Positions 36,288-47,644 of a DNA stretch of 64,000 nucleotides are shown in pieces; position 1 is the stretch's first letter; every line of letters begins with the position of its first letter. Below the pieces are notes generated by a model. The model saw only the letters and a program-made list of their open reading frames with translations, was not told the origin of the DNA and ran no database searches. Location: assembly GCF_028023875.1 (NCBI RefSeq), contig NZ_JAQIPB010000005.1:39086-103085 (forward strand), read 5' to 3'. This DNA comes from Xenophilus arseniciresistens. Its GTDB lineage: Bacteria; Pseudomonadota; Gammaproteobacteria; Burkholderiales; Burkholderiaceae_C. A program made the position numbers and the translations under genes.

Positions 36288-37645
36288 TGACGCCCGATCA
36301 AGTCCTCGCGCAGTTTGCCGCCACGGGCGTGCAGACCTGCTTCCACGACCGCCACATCGGCGCGCAGATCTATGCGGGCCTCGATGGCAACAACTGGTCC
36401 ATCGCCGACTACCAGGCGCGCGGCGGCTATGAAGCCCTGCGCAAGATCCTGACCGAAGGCCTGACGCCCGATCAGGTGATCGCCGAGGTCAAGGCCTCCG
36501 GCCTGCGTGGTCGCGGCGGCGCAGGTTTTCCCACGGGCCTGAAGTGGAGCTTCATGCCCCGCCAGTTCCCGGGTCAGAAATACCTGGTCTGCAACTCGGA
36601 CGAAGGCGAGCCCGGCACCTGCAAGGACCGCGACATCCTCATGTACAACCCGCACATCGTCATCGAAGGGATGGCGATCGCGGCGTATGCCATGGGCATC
36701 TCGGTGGGCTACAACTACATCCACGGCGAGATCTTCCAGGTCTACGAGCGCTTCGAAGCCGCACTGGAAGAGGCGCGCGCCGCGGGCTTCCTGGGCGACA
36801 ACATCCTGGGCAGCGCCTTCAGCTTCCAGTTGCATGCGCACCATGGTTTCGGCGCCTACATCTGCGGCGAGGAAACCGCGCTGCTCGAATCGCTGGAAGG
36901 CAAGAAGGGCCAGCCGCGCTTCAAGCCGCCGTTCCCGGCCAGCTTCGGCCTGTACGGCAAGCCCACCACGATCAACAACACCGAGACCTTCGCGGCGGTG
37001 CCCTGGATCATCCGCAACGGCGGCCAGGCCTACCTCGAGTGCGGCAAGCCCAACAACGGCGGCACCAAGATCTTCTCGGTCTCGGGCGACGTGAACAAGC
37101 CCGGCAACTACGAAGTGCCGATGGGCACGCCCTTCGCCAAGCTGCTGGAGCTGGCGGGTGGCGTGCGCACGGGCCGCAAGCTCAAGGCCGTCATTCCCGG
37201 CGGTTCGTCGGCGCCGGTGCTGCCCGCCGACATCATGATGGCGTGCACGATGGACTACGACTCCATCTCCAAGGCCGGCTCCATGCTGGGCTCGGGCGCC
37301 GTCATCGTGATGGATGACAGCCGCTCGATGGTCGAATCGCTCAAGCGGCTGTCGTACTTCTACATGCACGAGTCCTGCGGCCAGTGCACGCCCTGCCGCG
37401 AAGGCACGGGCTGGCTGTGGCGCCTGGTGGATCGCATCGACCACGGCCAGGGCCGCCCGGCCGACATCGACCTGCTGGACAACGTGGGCCTGAACATCAT
37501 GGGCCGCACCATCTGCGCGCTCGGCGATGCCGCCGCGATGCCGGTGCGGGCCATGATCAAGCACTTCCGCCCCGAGTTCGAGGCCCTGATTGCAGGCGGC
37601 CAGGCCGCCCAGGCCAACGACGCCACCGAGGCCAAGGCCTCCTGA
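36287..37645 (+). CDS. nuoF: NADH-quinone oxidoreductase subunit F
   Basis: A 452-residue 51-kDa-type subunit that oxidises NADH. It has the FMN/NADH glycine-rich loop [10 protein letters not shown] (75-84), a second FMN-binding region [13 protein letters not shown], and N3 [4Fe-4S] ligands Cys364, Cys367 and Cys370 plus a later Cys in [11 protein letters not shown] at 36284 is adjacent, but ATG at 36287 is taken as start. GGAGGGG ribosome site upstream. Confidence 0.97.
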   Translation: MTPDQVLAQFAATGVQTCFHDRHIGAQIYAGLDGNNWSIADYQARGGYEALRKILTEGLTPDQVIAEVKASGLRGRGGAGFPTGLKWSFMPRQFPGQKYLVCNSDEGEPGTCKDRDILMYNPHIVIEGMAIAAYAMGISVGYNYIHGEIFQVYERFEAALEEARAAGFLGDNILGSAFSFQLHAHHGFGAYICGEETALLESLEGKKGQPRFKPPFPASFGLYGKPTTINNTETFAAVPWIIRNGGQAYLECGKPNNGGTKIFSVSGDVNKPGNYEVPMGTPFAKLLELAGGVRTGRKLKAVIPGGSSAPVLPADIMMACTMDYDSISKAGSMLGSGAVIVMDDSRSMVESLKRLSYFYMHESCGQCTPCREGTGWLWRLVDRIDHGQGRPADIDLLDNVGLNIMGRTICALGDAAAMPVRAMIKHFRPEFEALIAGGQAAQANDATEAKAS

Positions 37646-37673
37646 GCCGCGCGAGAGAGGCGAGAGACCACCC

Positions 37674-39866
37674 ATGATCGAAATCGAACTCGACGGCAAG
37701 AAAGTCGAAGTCGCCGAAGGCAGCATGGTCATGCATGCGGCCGACAAGGCAGGCACCTACATCCCGCATTTCTGCTACCACAAGAAGCTCAGCATCGCGG
37801 CCAACTGCCGCATGTGCCTGGTGGACGTGGAAAAGGCGCCCAAGCCGATGCCAGCCTGCGCCACGCCCGTGACGCAGGGCATGATCGTGCGCACCAAGTC
37901 CGACAAGGCCATCAAGGCCCAGCAGTCGGTCATGGAATTCCTGCTGATCAACCACCCGCTGGACTGCCCCATCTGTGACCAGGGCGGCGAATGCCAGCTG
38001 CAGGATCTGGCCGTGGGCTACGGCGGTTCCTCCTCGCGCTACGAGGAAGAAAAGCGCGTGGTGTTCCACAAGGACGTGGGCCCGCTGATCTCCATGGAGG
38101 AGATGAGCCGCTGCATCCACTGCACCCGCTGCGTGCGCTTCGGCCAGGAAGTGGCCGGCATCATGGAACTGGGCATGATTCACCGCGGTGAACATTCCGA
38201 GATCACCACGGTGGTGGGCGACACGGTGGACTCCGAGCTGTCGGGCAACATGATCGACATCTGCCCGGTGGGCGCGTTGACCAGCAAGCCCTTCCGCTAC
38301 AGCGCCCGCACCTGGGAGCTGAGCCGCCGCAAATCGGTCAGCCCGCATGATTCCACCGGCGCGAACCTGATCGTGCAGGTCAAGAACAGCCGCGTGATGC
38401 GCGTGGTGCCGCTGGAAAACGACGCCGTCAACGAATGCTGGATCGCCGACCGCGACCGCTTCTCCTACGAAGCGCTCAACGGCGAAGAGCGCCTGACGCA
38501 GCCCATGCTCAAGCAGGGCGGCCAATGGCAGACCGTGGACTGGCAGACCGCGCTGGAATACGTGGCCAACGGCCTCAAGCAGATCAAGACCGACCATGGC
38601 GCTTCGGCCATCGGCGCGCTGGTCAGCCCGCACAGCACGCTCGAAGAGCTGTCTCTGGCCGGCGCGCTGGTGCGCGGCCTGGGCAGCGACAACATCGACC
38701 ACCGCCTGCGCCATGCAGAGTTCCGCGCCGCGGGCGGCGTGCGCTGGCTGGGCACTTCCGTGGCTTCGCTGTCGGAGCTGCAGCGCGTGCTGGTCGTGGG
38801 CAGCAACCTGCGCAAGGAACACCCGCTGTTCGCGCAGCGCATCCGCCAGGCGGCCCGCAAGGGTGCCAAGGTGCATGCGATCGCCTCGTGTGCGCAACTG
38901 AGCGATGCCAGCGCATGGGCCATGACCCTGGGCACCACGCTCAAGGCCGAAGCTGGTGACTGGTTCCAGGCCCTGGCCGATGTGGCCGCAGCCGTGGCTG
39001 CCGAGACGGGCGCCAATGCGCCCGCTGCAGGCCAGGCGCATGACGCCGCACGCGCCGTCGCGCAGTCGCTGCTTTCGGGTGAGAACAAGGCTGTGCTGCT
39101 GGGCAACGCCGCTGCGCACCATGCCGATGCCGAACGCCTGCTGGCCCTGGCCAACTGGATCGCGCAGGCCACCGGTGCCAGCGTGGGCTACCTCAGCGAA
39201 GCCGCCAACACCGTGGGCGCGCAATGGGTCGGCGCCTGGCCGCAGGCCGGTGGCCTGAACGCCGGCCAGATGCTGGCTGGCGGCCTGAAGGCTGCCATCC
39301 TGCTGAACAACGAACCGGCTTTCGACAGCGCCGCAGGTCTGCGCGCCGCTCAGGCCCTGGGCCAGGCCCAGATGGTCGTGACCTTGAGCCCCTTCAAGAG
39401 CAACCTGGAATTCAGCGACGTGCTGCTGCCCATCGCCCCGTTCACCGAGACCTCGGGCAGCTTTGCCAACGCCGAAGGCCGCATCCAGAGCTTCCACGCC
39501 GTGGTCAAGCCGCTGGGCGAAACGCGTCCGGGCTGGAAGGTGCTGCGCGTGCTGGGCAACCTGCTGGGTCTGCAGGGCTTCGACTTCGAAACCTCGCAGG
39601 ACGTGCTGGCCAAGCTGCAGGCCGGCGTGGGCGCAGACGGCGTGGCGGCCATTCCCGCCGAACGCCTGAGCAATCGCGCGGCCGAGGGCCTGGACCTGTC
39701 GGCACCGGCCGCTGCCGCCGCCGAGCCGGTCACGGCCGCCATCTATGAACTCGATGGCCTGGTGCGCCGTGCGCCTTCGCTGCAACTGACGGCCGATGGC
39801 CGCAAGGGCAACGCCGTGGCTGCTCACAGCCATGCAGACCTGCGCGCCGAGGAGGTGACGGCATGA
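37674..39866 (+). CDS. nuoG: NADH-quinone oxidoreductase subunit G
   Basis: A 730-residue 75-kDa-type subunit that wires electrons through the peripheral arm. Cluster ligands: N1b at Cys34, 45, 48 and 62; N5 at His94, Cys98, 101 and 107; N4 at Cys147, 150, 153 and 197. The rest is a molybdopterin-oxidoreductase-like domain with no Mo site. ATG at 37674 gives the correct ferredoxin start. Overlaps nuoH by 4 bp. Confidence 0.97.
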   Translation: MIEIELDGKKVEVAEGSMVMHAADKAGTYIPHFCYHKKLSIAANCRMCLVDVEKAPKPMPACATPVTQGMIVRTKSDKAIKAQQSVMEFLLINHPLDCPICDQGGECQLQDLAVGYGGSSSRYEEEKRVVFHKDVGPLISMEEMSRCIHCTRCVRFGQEVAGIMELGMIHRGEHSEITTVVGDTVDSELSGNMIDICPVGALTSKPFRYSARTWELSRRKSVSPHDSTGANLIVQVKNSRVMRVVPLENDAVNECWIADRDRFSYEALNGEERLTQPMLKQGGQWQTVDWQTALEYVANGLKQIKTDHGASAIGALVSPHSTLEELSLAGALVRGLGSDNIDHRLRHAEFRAAGGVRWLGTSVASLSELQRVLVVGSNLRKEHPLFAQRIRQAARKGAKVHAIASCAQLSDASAWAMTLGTTLKAEAGDWFQALADVAAAVAAETGANAPAAGQAHDAARAVAQSLLSGENKAVLLGNAAAHHADAERLLALANWIAQATGASVGYLSEAANTVGAQWVGAWPQAGGLNAGQMLAGGLKAAILLNNEPAFDSAAGLRAAQALGQAQMVVTLSPFKSNLEFSDVLLPIAPFTETSGSFANAEGRIQSFHAVVKPLGETRPGWKVLRVLGNLLGLQGFDFETSQDVLAKLQAGVGADGVAAIPAERLSNRAAEGLDLSAPAAAAAEPVTAAIYELDGLVRRAPSLQLTADGRKGNAVAAHSHADLRAEEVTA

Positions 39867-40939
39867 TCGACGCGCTGTATACCTTCGGCCAGGGCGCCGT
39901 GAGCGCCAGCTGGTGGAGCTCGGTGGTCTGGCCCGTGCTGTGGGCCCTGGTCAAGATCATCGCCGTGCTGCTGCCCGTGCTGGGCGCGGTGGCCTACGCC
40001 ACGCTGTGGGAGCGCAAGTTCCTCGGCTGGATCCAGGTGCGCCACGGCCCCAACCGCGTGGGCCCCTTCGGCCTGCTGCAGCCCATCGCCGACGCGGTGA
40101 AGCTGCTGACCAAGGAGCTGATCAACCCGACGGCAGCCGCGGGTGGCCTGTTCCGCCTGGGCCCGGTCATGGCCATCATGCCGGCGCTTGCAGCCTGGGT
40201 GGCCATTCCATTCGGCCCCGAGGCGATCATCGCCAACGTCAACGCCGGTCTTCTGCTGATCATGGCCATCACCTCCATCGAGGTGTACGGCGTGATCATC
40301 GCGGGCTGGGCCTCGAACTCGAAGTACGCCTTCCTGGGCGCGCTGCGCGCATCGGCCCAGATGGTGAGCTATGAAATCGCCATGGGCTTCTGCTTCGTGG
40401 TCGTGATCATGGTGTCGGGCAGCCTGCAGCTGGGCGAGATCGTCGCCTCGCAGGGCAAGGGCACCTTCGCCGACATGGGCCTGTCCATCCTGTCGTGGAA
40501 CTGGCTGCCGCTGCTGCCCATCTTCATCGTCTACCTGATCTCGGGCGTGGCCGAAACCAACCGCCACCCCTTCGACGTGGTGGAAGGCGAAGCTGAAATC
40601 GTGGCCGGTCACATGGTCGAGTACTCGGGCATGGGCTTCGCGATCTTCTTCCTGGCCGAATACGCCAGCATGTGGCTTGTGTCCATCCTGGCCGTGCTGA
40701 TGTTCCTGGGCGGCTGGCTCTCGCCGGTGGGCTTCCTGGACTTCATCCCGGGCTGGATCTGGCTGGGCATCAAGACCTTCTTCGTGCTGTCGCTGTTCAT
40801 CTGGATCCGCGGCACCTTCCCGCGCTTCCGTTACGACCAGATCATGCGTCTGGGCTGGAAGATCTTCATTCCGGTCACCCTGGTGTGGCTGCTGCTGGTC
40901 GGGGGCTGGATGCAGACGCCCTGGAACATCTGGCATTGA
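39863..40939 (+). CDS. nuoH: NADH-quinone oxidoreductase subunit H
   Basis: A 358-residue membrane subunit with about eight or nine helices that contacts the quinone channel. Motifs [25 protein letters not shown] and [27 protein letters not shown], which carry charged residues of the proton path, are intact. Confidence 0.98.
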   Translation: MIDALYTFGQGAVSASWWSSVVWPVLWALVKIIAVLLPVLGAVAYATLWERKFLGWIQVRHGPNRVGPFGLLQPIADAVKLLTKELINPTAAAGGLFRLGPVMAIMPALAAWVAIPFGPEAIIANVNAGLLLIMAITSIEVYGVIIAGWASNSKYAFLGALRASAQMVSYEIAMGFCFVVVIMVSGSLQLGEIVASQGKGTFADMGLSILSWNWLPLLPIFIVYLISGVAETNRHPFDVVEGEAEIVAGHMVEYSGMGFAIFFLAEYASMWLVSILAVLMFLGGWLSPVGFLDFIPGWIWLGIKTFFVLSLFIWIRGTFPRFRYDQIMRLGWKIFIPVTLVWLLLVGGWMQTPWNIWH

Positions 40940-40953
40940 GCTCAGGACCCACG

Positions 40954-41463
40954 ATGACAACCGCTGTCGCTTCCTCCTTCTCGGTGAAGGATTTCCTCAA
41001 GAGCTTCATGCTCGTGGAGCTGTTCAAGGGCATGGCCCTGACCGGCCGCTATGCGCTGCGCCGCAAGGTCACGGTGCAGTTCCCCGAAGAGAAGACCCCG
41101 CTGTCGCCGCGCTTTCGCGGCCTGCACGCCCTGCGCCGCTACGAGAACGGCGAAGAGCGATGCATCGCCTGCAAGCTGTGCGAAGCCGTGTGCCCGGCCG
41201 TGGCCATCACCATCGAATCGACGGTGCGTGACGACGGCTCGCGCCGCACCTCGCGCTACGACATCGACCTCACAAAGTGCATCTTCTGCGGCTTCTGCGA
41301 AGAAAGCTGCCCGGTCGATTCCATCGTCGAAACGCACATCCTCGAGTACCACGGCGAAAAGCGCGGTGATCTGTACTTCACCAAGGACATGCTGCTGGCG
41401 GTGGGTGATCGCTACGAAAAAGAGATCGCGGCCAACAAGGCGGCCGACGCCAAGTACCGCTGA
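40954..41463 (+). CDS. nuoI: NADH-quinone oxidoreductase subunit I
   Basis: A 169-residue 8Fe ferredoxin-like subunit with clusters N6a and N6b. Two complete CxxCxxCxxxC(P) sets are seen: Cys70, 73, 76, 80 and Cys109, 112, 115, 119. 14 bp after nuoH. Confidence 0.98.
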   Translation: MTTAVASSFSVKDFLKSFMLVELFKGMALTGRYALRRKVTVQFPEEKTPLSPRFRGLHALRRYENGEERCIACKLCEAVCPAVAITIESTVRDDGSRRTSRYDIDLTKCIFCGFCEESCPVDSIVETHILEYHGEKRGDLYFTKDMLLAVGDRYEKEIAANKAADAKYR

Positions 41464-41490
41464 GACCCGGCGCCCTCAAAGATCAATTCC

Positions 41491-42153
41491 ATGGACGTCA
41501 AGACCGGCTTCTTCTATCTGTTCTCGGTGGTGCTGCTGTTTGCAGCCTTCCGGGTGGTGACCGCGCGCAACCCCGTGCACGCGGTGCTTTACCTGATGCT
41601 TGCGTTCTCGCAGGCATCGGCCGTGTGGCTGCTGCTGCGCGCCGAATTCCTGGCCATCGTGCTGGTGCTGGTGTACCTGGGCGCGGTGATGGTGCTGTTC
41701 CTGTTCGTGGTGATGATGCTGGACCTGAACATGGACAGCCTGCGCGCGGGCTTCTGGAAGCACTTCCCGCTGGCCGCGCTGATCGGCGTGGTGATCGCGC
41801 TGGAAATGGCCTGGGTGTTGATGGGCGGCTTCGGCTCGGCAGGCCAGGCAGCGGCCGACGCGGCCGTGCAGGCCGCCATCGCTCAAGGTGGCAACACCAA
41901 GGCGCTGGGCCTGCTGCTGTACTCGGAATACGTGTACCCGGTGCAGGTGGCAGCCGTGATCCTGGTGGTGGGCATGATCGCCGCCATCGCGCTGACGCTG
42001 CGCCGCCGCAAGGACACCAAGACCATCGACGTGAAGGATCAGGTGCGGGTGCGTGCATCCGAGCGCCTGGCCGTGGTCAAGCTGGCCGCCACCCAGCCGC
42101 CGGCCCCCGTGGCCGCCGCGCAAGAAGGCACGACTGAGGAGAAGAAGGCATGA
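41491..42153 (+). CDS. nuoJ: NADH-quinone oxidoreductase subunit J
   Basis: A 220-residue membrane subunit with five helices; the [25 protein letters not shown] segment includes the pi-bulge helix of the family. The C-terminal 40 residues are a polar extension with [15 protein letters not shown]. Overlaps nuoK by 4 bp. Confidence 0.96.
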   Translation: MDVKTGFFYLFSVVLLFAAFRVVTARNPVHAVLYLMLAFSQASAVWLLLRAEFLAIVLVLVYLGAVMVLFLFVVMMLDLNMDSLRAGFWKHFPLAALIGVVIALEMAWVLMGGFGSAGQAAADAAVQAAIAQGGNTKALGLLLYSEYVYPVQVAAVILVVGMIAAIALTLRRRKDTKTIDVKDQVRVRASERLAVVKLAATQPPAPVAAAQEGTTEEKKA

Positions 42154-42458
42154 CGCTCACCCTGGGGCATTACCTGTCGCTGGGCGCGATGCTGTTCGCG
42201 CTGGCCGTGGTCGGCATCTTCGTCAACCGCAAGAACCTGATCGTGCTGCTCATGTGCGTGGAGCTCATGCTGCTGGCCGTGAACATGAACTTCGTGGCCT
42301 TCTCGCACTACCTGGGCGACATGCACGGGCAGATCTTCGTGTTCTTCATCCTGACGGTCGCCGCTGCTGAATCGGCCATCGGCCTTGCGCTGCTGGTGCT
42401 GTTGTTCCGCAACCGCTCGACCATCAACGTGGACGAACTGGACGCGCTGAAAGGCTAA
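42150..42458 (+). CDS. nuoK: NADH-quinone oxidoreductase subunit K
   Basis: A 102-residue three-helix membrane subunit with the two buried glutamates of the proton path, in [13 protein letters not shown] and [13 protein letters not shown]. Followed by an unusual 93-bp gap before nuoL that contains a small ORF. Confidence 0.97.
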   Translation: MTLTLGHYLSLGAMLFALAVVGIFVNRKNLIVLLMCVELMLLAVNMNFVAFSHYLGDMHGQIFVFFILTVAAAESAIGLALLVLLFRNRSTINVDELDALKG

Positions 42459-42462
42459 CACG

Positions 42463-42555
42463 ATGAATTTCCGTGCACTGCGCTGCGTTGGCGCGCCGCT
42501 CCTTCGGGCAGCGACCCGCGGCACCAGAGCCTGCACGGTCCGGACAACAGCATGA
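42463..42555 (+). CDS. Candidate 30-codon small ORF in the nuoK-nuoL gap
   Basis: An ATG at 42463 opens a 30-residue frame (MNFRALRCVGAPLLRAATRG, then TRACTVRTTA) whose TGA overlaps the nuoL ATG by 4 bp (ATGA), the same arrangement seen at nuoD/E, nuoG/H and nuoJ/K. It begins 4 nt after the nuoK stop, with AAAGG 8 nt upstream as a possible ribosome site. nuoL itself has no convincing ribosome site, so this ORF could deliver ribosomes to nuoL by coupling. The peptide is Arg-rich with no recognised homologue. It could also be chance: a 30-codon frame is short in GC-rich DNA. Confidence 0.35.
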   Translation: MNFRALRCVGAPLLRAATRGTRACTVRTTA

Positions 42556-44600
42556 GCACAACTCTTTCCGCAAGCACGCTGCTGGCGGTGCCGCTGGCAC
42601 CGCTGGTCGGCTCGGCCCTGGCCGGCATCCTGGGCACGAAATTCGGCGGCAACCGCCTTGGCCGCGCCGCCTCGCACTCGCTCACCATCCTGGGCGTGCT
42701 GGTCGCCTTCATCATCTCGGCCCTGACGCTCAAGAGCGTGGCCCTGGATGGCGCTCGCTTCAACGAGACCCTCTACGAATGGATGGTCATCGGCGGCCTG
42801 AAGATGGAAGTCGGCTTCATGGTCGACGGGCTCACCGCCATGATGATGTGCGTCGTGACCTTCGTGTCGCTGATGGTGCACATCTACACCATCGGCTACA
42901 TGGAAGAGGACGAGGGCTACAACCGCTTCTTCGCCTACATCTCGCTGTTCACCTTCTCGATGTTGATGCTCGTCATGAGCAACAACCTGCTGCAGCTGTT
43001 CTTCGGCTGGGAAGCGGTGGGTCTGGTGTCCTATCTGCTGATCGGCTTCTGGTACAACAAGCCCACGGCCATCTTCGCCAACATGAAGGCCTTCCTGGTC
43101 AACCGCGTGGGTGACTTCGGCTTCATCCTGGGCATCGGCCTGATCGCGGCCTACGCAGGCACGCTCAACTACACCGAGACCTTCGCCAAGGCCAACGAGC
43201 TGGGCGCCATGGGCTTCCCGGGCACCGACTGGATGCTGATCACCGTCATCTGCATCTGCCTGTTCATCGGCGCCATGGGTAAGAGCGCGCAGTTCCCGCT
43301 GCACGTGTGGCTGCCTGATTCGATGGAAGGCCCGACCCCCATCTCGGCACTGATCCACGCCGCCACCATGGTGACGGCCGGCATCTTCATGGTCGCGCGC
43401 ATGTCGCCGCTGTTCGAGCTGTCGGACACGGCCCTGAACTTCATCCTCGTGATCGGCGCCATCACGGCCCTGTTCATGGGCTTCCTGGGCATCATCCAGA
43501 ACGACATCAAGCGCGTGGTCGCCTATTCCACGCTGTCGCAGCTGGGCTACATGACCGTGGCGCTGGGCGCTTCCGCCTACTCGGTGGCCGTGTTCCACCT
43601 GATGACCCACGCCTTCTTCAAGGCGCTGCTGTTCCTGGGCGCCGGCTCGGTGATCATGGGCCTGCACCACAACCAGGACATCCGCTGGATGGGCGGCGTG
43701 CGCAAGTACATGCCCATCACCTGGATCACCTTCCTGCTGGCGTCGCTGGCGCTGATCGGCACGCCGCTGTTCTCGGGCTTCTACTCGAAGGACGCGATCA
43801 TCGAGGCGGTGCACGCCAGCAACCTGCCGGCCGCAGGCTTCGCTTCCTTCGCCGTGCTGGCGGGCGTGTTCGTCACGGCCTTCTATTCGTTCCGCCTGTA
43901 CTTCCTGGTCTTCCATGGCAAGGAACGCTACGACCAGAACCCGGACGCGCACCATGATGACCATCATGCGGACGCGCACGGCCACGACGACCATGGCCAC
44001 CACGGCCACGGCGACCACAAGCCGCACGAATCGCCCTGGGTCGTGACCGTGCCGCTGGTGCTGCTGGTGGTGCCCTCGGTGCTGATCGGCTTCTTCACGA
44101 TGATGCCGATGCTCTTCGGCGACTTCTTCAAGGACGCGATCTTCATCGACGCCGCGAAGCACCCGGCCATGGCCGAACTCAAGGAAATGATCCACGGCCC
44201 GGTGGCCATGGCGCTGCACGCGCTGCACACGGCGCCGCTGTACCTGGCGCTGGCCGGCGTGGTGGTGGCCTGGTACATGTACATGGTCAACCCGGCGCTG
44301 CCGGCCGCCATCAAGCGCGCCTGCATGTCCATCTTCAACCTGCTCGAGAACAAGTACTACCTCGACTGGATCAACGAGAACATCGTGGCCCGTGGCGCGC
44401 GCGCGCTGGGCACCGGTCTGTGGAAGGGCGGCGACCAGGCCATCATCGATGGCGCCGTGGTCAACGGCTCCTGGAAGCTGGTCGGCCGCATCTCTTCGGT
44501 GGTGCGCTGGCTGCAGTCGGGCTTCATCTATCACTACGCGCTGGCGATGCTGCTGGGCATCTTCCTGCTGATGACGTACTTCGTCTGGTTCAAACGCTGA
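42552..44600 (+). CDS. nuoL: NADH-quinone oxidoreductase subunit L
   Basis: A 682-residue antiporter-like proton-pumping subunit with about 16 helices and the long lateral C-terminal helix. FFGWEAVGLVSYLLIGFW carries the pump Glu; the discontinuous-helix region HAATMVTAGIFMVARMSP is intact. A His/Asp-rich loop runs from residue 467 to about 492, absent from E. coli NuoL as far as I know. 93 bp after nuoK. Confidence 0.97.
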   Translation: MSTTLSASTLLAVPLAPLVGSALAGILGTKFGGNRLGRAASHSLTILGVLVAFIISALTLKSVALDGARFNETLYEWMVIGGLKMEVGFMVDGLTAMMMCVVTFVSLMVHIYTIGYMEEDEGYNRFFAYISLFTFSMLMLVMSNNLLQLFFGWEAVGLVSYLLIGFWYNKPTAIFANMKAFLVNRVGDFGFILGIGLIAAYAGTLNYTETFAKANELGAMGFPGTDWMLITVICICLFIGAMGKSAQFPLHVWLPDSMEGPTPISALIHAATMVTAGIFMVARMSPLFELSDTALNFILVIGAITALFMGFLGIIQNDIKRVVAYSTLSQLGYMTVALGASAYSVAVFHLMTHAFFKALLFLGAGSVIMGLHHNQDIRWMGGVRKYMPITWITFLLASLALIGTPLFSGFYSKDAIIEAVHASNLPAAGFASFAVLAGVFVTAFYSFRLYFLVFHGKERYDQNPDAHHDDHHADAHGHDDHGHHGHGDHKPHESPWVVTVPLVLLVVPSVLIGFFTMMPMLFGDFFKDAIFIDAAKHPAMAELKEMIHGPVAMALHALHTAPLYLALAGVVVAWYMYMVNPALPAAIKRACMSIFNLLENKYYLDWINENIVARGARALGTGLWKGGDQAIIDGAVVNGSWKLVGRISSVVRWLQSGFIYHYALAMLLGIFLLMTYFVWFKR

Positions 44601-44627
44601 GAGCAGCCGCGCTGGAGCACAACAAAA

Positions 44628-46103
44628 ATGGGTTTGCTGAGCCTTGCCATCTGGTTGCCGATCACGATCGGTGCCTTGCTGCTGTTTTTTGGTCGTGAAG
44701 GCCAGGCCCGCGCCGTGCGCTGGGCCGCGCTGATCGGCGCCATCGCCAGCTTCATCGCGACCATCCCCGTGTACACGCGCTTCGCGCTGGGCACGGCCAA
44801 GATGCAGTTCGTCGAGAAGAGCGTCTGGATCGAACGCTTCAACGTCCACTACCACCTGGGTGTAGACGGGCTGTCGATGTGGTTCGTGCTGCTGACTTCC
44901 TTCATCACGGTGATCGTCGTGATCGCCGCCTGGGAAGTGATCACCGAGCGCGTGAACCAGTACATGGGCGCCTTCCTGATCCTGTCGGGCCTGATGATCG
45001 GCGTGTTCTCCGCGCTCGACGGCATCCTGTTCTACGTCTTCTTCGAAGCCACGCTGATCCCGATGTACCTGATCATCGGCATCTGGGGCGGCCCGAACAA
45101 GATCTACGCAGCCTTCAAGTTCTTCCTGTACACGCTTCTGGGTTCGCTGCTGATGCTGGTGGCCCTGATCTACCTGTACCACGCCTCCAATGGCAGCTTC
45201 GACATCCTGACCTGGCACAAGCTGCCGCTGGCCGCCACCCCGCAGACGCTGCTGTTCTTCGCCTTCTTCGCGGCCTTTGCCGTGAAGGTGCCGATGTTTC
45301 CGGTCCACACCTGGCTGCCCGACGTGCACGTGGAAGCGCCGACCGGCGGCTCCGCCGTGCTGGCCGCGATCATGCTCAAGCTGGGCGCCTATGGCTTCCT
45401 GCGCTTTTCCATGCCCATCGCGCCCGACGCTTCCCGCGAGTGGGCCTGGCTGATGATCGGCCTGTCGCTGATCGCCGTGGTGTACGTGGGCCTGGTGGCG
45501 CTGGTGCAGCAGGACATGAAGAAGCTGGTGGCCTATTCGTCCGTCGCGCACATGGGCTTCGTGACCCTGGGCTTCTTCATCTTCAACGACCTCGGCGTGG
45601 CCGGCGGCATCGTGCAGATGATCGCGCACGGCTTCGTCTCGGGCGCCATGTTCCTGTGCATCGGCGTGCTCTACGACCGCGTGCATTCGCGCCAGATCGC
45701 CGATTACGGCGGCGTGGTCAACACCATGCCGAAGTTCGCCGCCTTCGCGCTGCTGTTCGCCATGGCCAACTGCGGCCTGCCGGCCACTGCGGGCTTCGTG
45801 GGCGAGTGGATGGTGATCCTGGGCGCCGTGAAGGCGAACTTCTGGGTCGGCCTCCTGGCAGCCTCGGCGCTGATCTTCGGCGCGGCCTACACGCTGTGGA
45901 TGTACAAGCGCGTGTACCTGGGCCCGGTGGGCAACAAGCATGTGGAAGAGCTCACCGACATCAACGGCCGCGAATTCCTGATGCTGGCGCTGCTGGCCAT
46001 CGCGGTGCTCTACATGGGCCTGTTCCCCAAGCCCTTCACCGATGTGATGGACAGTTCCGTGGCCGAGCTGCTGCGTCACGTGGCCGTGTCCAAGCTGCCT
46101 TGA
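44628..46103 (+). CDS. nuoM: NADH-quinone oxidoreductase subunit M
   Basis: A 491-residue antiporter-like pump subunit with about 14 helices. Includes YVFFEATLIPMYLIIGIWGG with the pump Glu and VHTWLPDVHVEAPTGGSAVLAAIMLKLGAYG with the conserved Lys. 27 bp after nuoL. Confidence 0.97.
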   Translation: MGLLSLAIWLPITIGALLLFFGREGQARAVRWAALIGAIASFIATIPVYTRFALGTAKMQFVEKSVWIERFNVHYHLGVDGLSMWFVLLTSFITVIVVIAAWEVITERVNQYMGAFLILSGLMIGVFSALDGILFYVFFEATLIPMYLIIGIWGGPNKIYAAFKFFLYTLLGSLLMLVALIYLYHASNGSFDILTWHKLPLAATPQTLLFFAFFAAFAVKVPMFPVHTWLPDVHVEAPTGGSAVLAAIMLKLGAYGFLRFSMPIAPDASREWAWLMIGLSLIAVVYVGLVALVQQDMKKLVAYSSVAHMGFVTLGFFIFNDLGVAGGIVQMIAHGFVSGAMFLCIGVLYDRVHSRQIADYGGVVNTMPKFAAFALLFAMANCGLPATAGFVGEWMVILGAVKANFWVGLLAASALIFGAAYTLWMYKRVYLGPVGNKHVEELTDINGREFLMLALLAIAVLYMGLFPKPFTDVMDSSVAELLRHVAVSKLP

Positions 46104-46135
46104 TGCGCGCCCACAAGCTCTGAGAGAACGAGAAG

Positions 46136-47623
46136 ATGATTGACAAACTCAGCTGGGTCGCGATCTACCCCGAGATCGTGCTGCTCGTGATGGCCTGCGT
46201 CATCACGCTGGTCGACCTGTCGGACCACAGCCCGCGCCGCACCCGCACGCACGTGCTGACCATGCTCACCTTGGCCGGCGTGGCGCTGCTCACGGGCATG
46301 CAGGCCGCGGGCGGCCACAAGATCGAGGGCTTTGGCGGCCTGGTGGTCAGCGACCCGATGGGCAACTGGCTCAAGTGCTTCGCCACCATCGCGCTGATGG
46401 TCACGCTGGTCTATGGCCGCCCCTATGCGGGCGACCGCGGCATGCTGCGCGGCGGCGAACTGTTCACGCTGGGCATGTTCTCGCTGCTGGGCATGTTCGT
46501 GATGATCTCGGGCGGCCACTTCCTGATGATCTACCTGGGCCTGGAGCTGCTGACGCTGTCGGGCTACGCCATGGTGGCGCTGCGCCGCGACAACGCGGTG
46601 GCCAGCGAAGCCGCCATGAAGTACTTCGTGCTCGGCGCGATGGCCAGCGGCTTCCTGCTGTACGGCATGTCGATGATGTACGGCGCCACGGGTTCGCTGG
46701 ACATCGACGAAGTCTTCCGCGCCGTGGCCTCAGGCCAGGTGCAGCACCAGGTGCTGGTCTTCGGCCTGGTCTTCATCGTCGCCGGCCTGGCCTTCAAGCT
46801 GGGCGCCGCGCCGTTCCACATGTGGGTGCCCGACGTCTACCACGGCGCGCCTTCGGCCGTGACGCTGATGATCGGCGGCGCGCCCAAGCTGGCGGCCTTC
46901 GCGATCGTGATCCGCCTGCTGGTGGAAGGGCTGATGCCGCTGGCCTTCGACTGGCAGCAGATGCTGGCCGTGCTGGCCGTGATGTCGCTGCTGGTGGGCA
47001 ACCTGGCGGCCATCGCGCAAAGCAACCTCAAGCGCATGCTGGCCTACTCGACCATCGCGCAGATGGGCTTCGTGCTGCTGGCCTTCGTGGCCGGCGTGGT
47101 CAACGGCAACAGCCTCAATGCGCAGTTCGCGTACAGCGCCGCCATGTTCTACGTGGTGACCTACGTGCTCACCACGCTGGCCAGCTTCGGCATCATCCTG
47201 CTGCTGGCCCGCGAAGGCTTCGAGAGCGAGGAGATCGCCGACCTGTCCGGCCTGAACCAGCGCAGCCCGCTGTACGCCGGCGTGATGGCCGTGACCATGT
47301 TCTCGCTGGCCGGCCTGCCGCCGCTGGTGGGCTTTCACGCCAAGCTGTCGGTGCTGCAGGCCCTGGTGGCCTCGGGCCAGGCGGTGCATATCGCTCTGGC
47401 CGTGTTCGCGGTGGTCATGTCGCTGATCGGCGCTTTCTACTACCTGCGCGTGATCAAGGTCATGTACTTCGACAAGCCGCTGACGGCCACCACGGTCTCC
47501 GCACCGGTCGACGTGCGTGCCGTGCTCACGGTCAACGGCGCGCTGATCCTGATCCTGGGCATCCTGCCCGGCGGCCTGATGGCGCTGTGCGCACAGGCCA
47601 TCGTCTCGACGCTGGGACGCTGA
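46136..47623 (+). CDS. nuoN: NADH-quinone oxidoreductase subunit N
   Basis: A 495-residue antiporter-like pump subunit with about 14 helices. [21 protein letters not shown] and [29 protein letters not shown] are typical. Last nuo gene; all 14 subunits are present and intact. Confidence 0.97.
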   Translation: MIDKLSWVAIYPEIVLLVMACVITLVDLSDHSPRRTRTHVLTMLTLAGVALLTGMQAAGGHKIEGFGGLVVSDPMGNWLKCFATIALMVTLVYGRPYAGDRGMLRGGELFTLGMFSLLGMFVMISGGHFLMIYLGLELLTLSGYAMVALRRDNAVASEAAMKYFVLGAMASGFLLYGMSMMYGATGSLDIDEVFRAVASGQVQHQVLVFGLVFIVAGLAFKLGAAPFHMWVPDVYHGAPSAVTLMIGGAPKLAAFAIVIRLLVEGLMPLAFDWQQMLAVLAVMSLLVGNLAAIAQSNLKRMLAYSTIAQMGFVLLAFVAGVVNGNSLNAQFAYSAAMFYVVTYVLTTLASFGIILLLAREGFESEEIADLSGLNQRSPLYAGVMAVTMFSLAGLPPLVGFHAKLSVLQALVASGQAVHIALAVFAVVMSLIGAFYYLRVIKVMYFDKPLTATTVSAPVDVRAVLTVNGALILILGILPGGLMALCAQAIVSTLGR

Positions 47624-47644
47624 TCCCCGCGGCCGCGCGCAGGC

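Noticed and set aside
42039..46079. Very long minus-strand open frame (about 1346 codons) opposite nuoK-nuoM
   Set aside because: It mirrors the strong GC3 bias of the nuo genes, has low-complexity His/Arg/Gln-rich translation and no recognisable domain. The plus-strand genes are certain.
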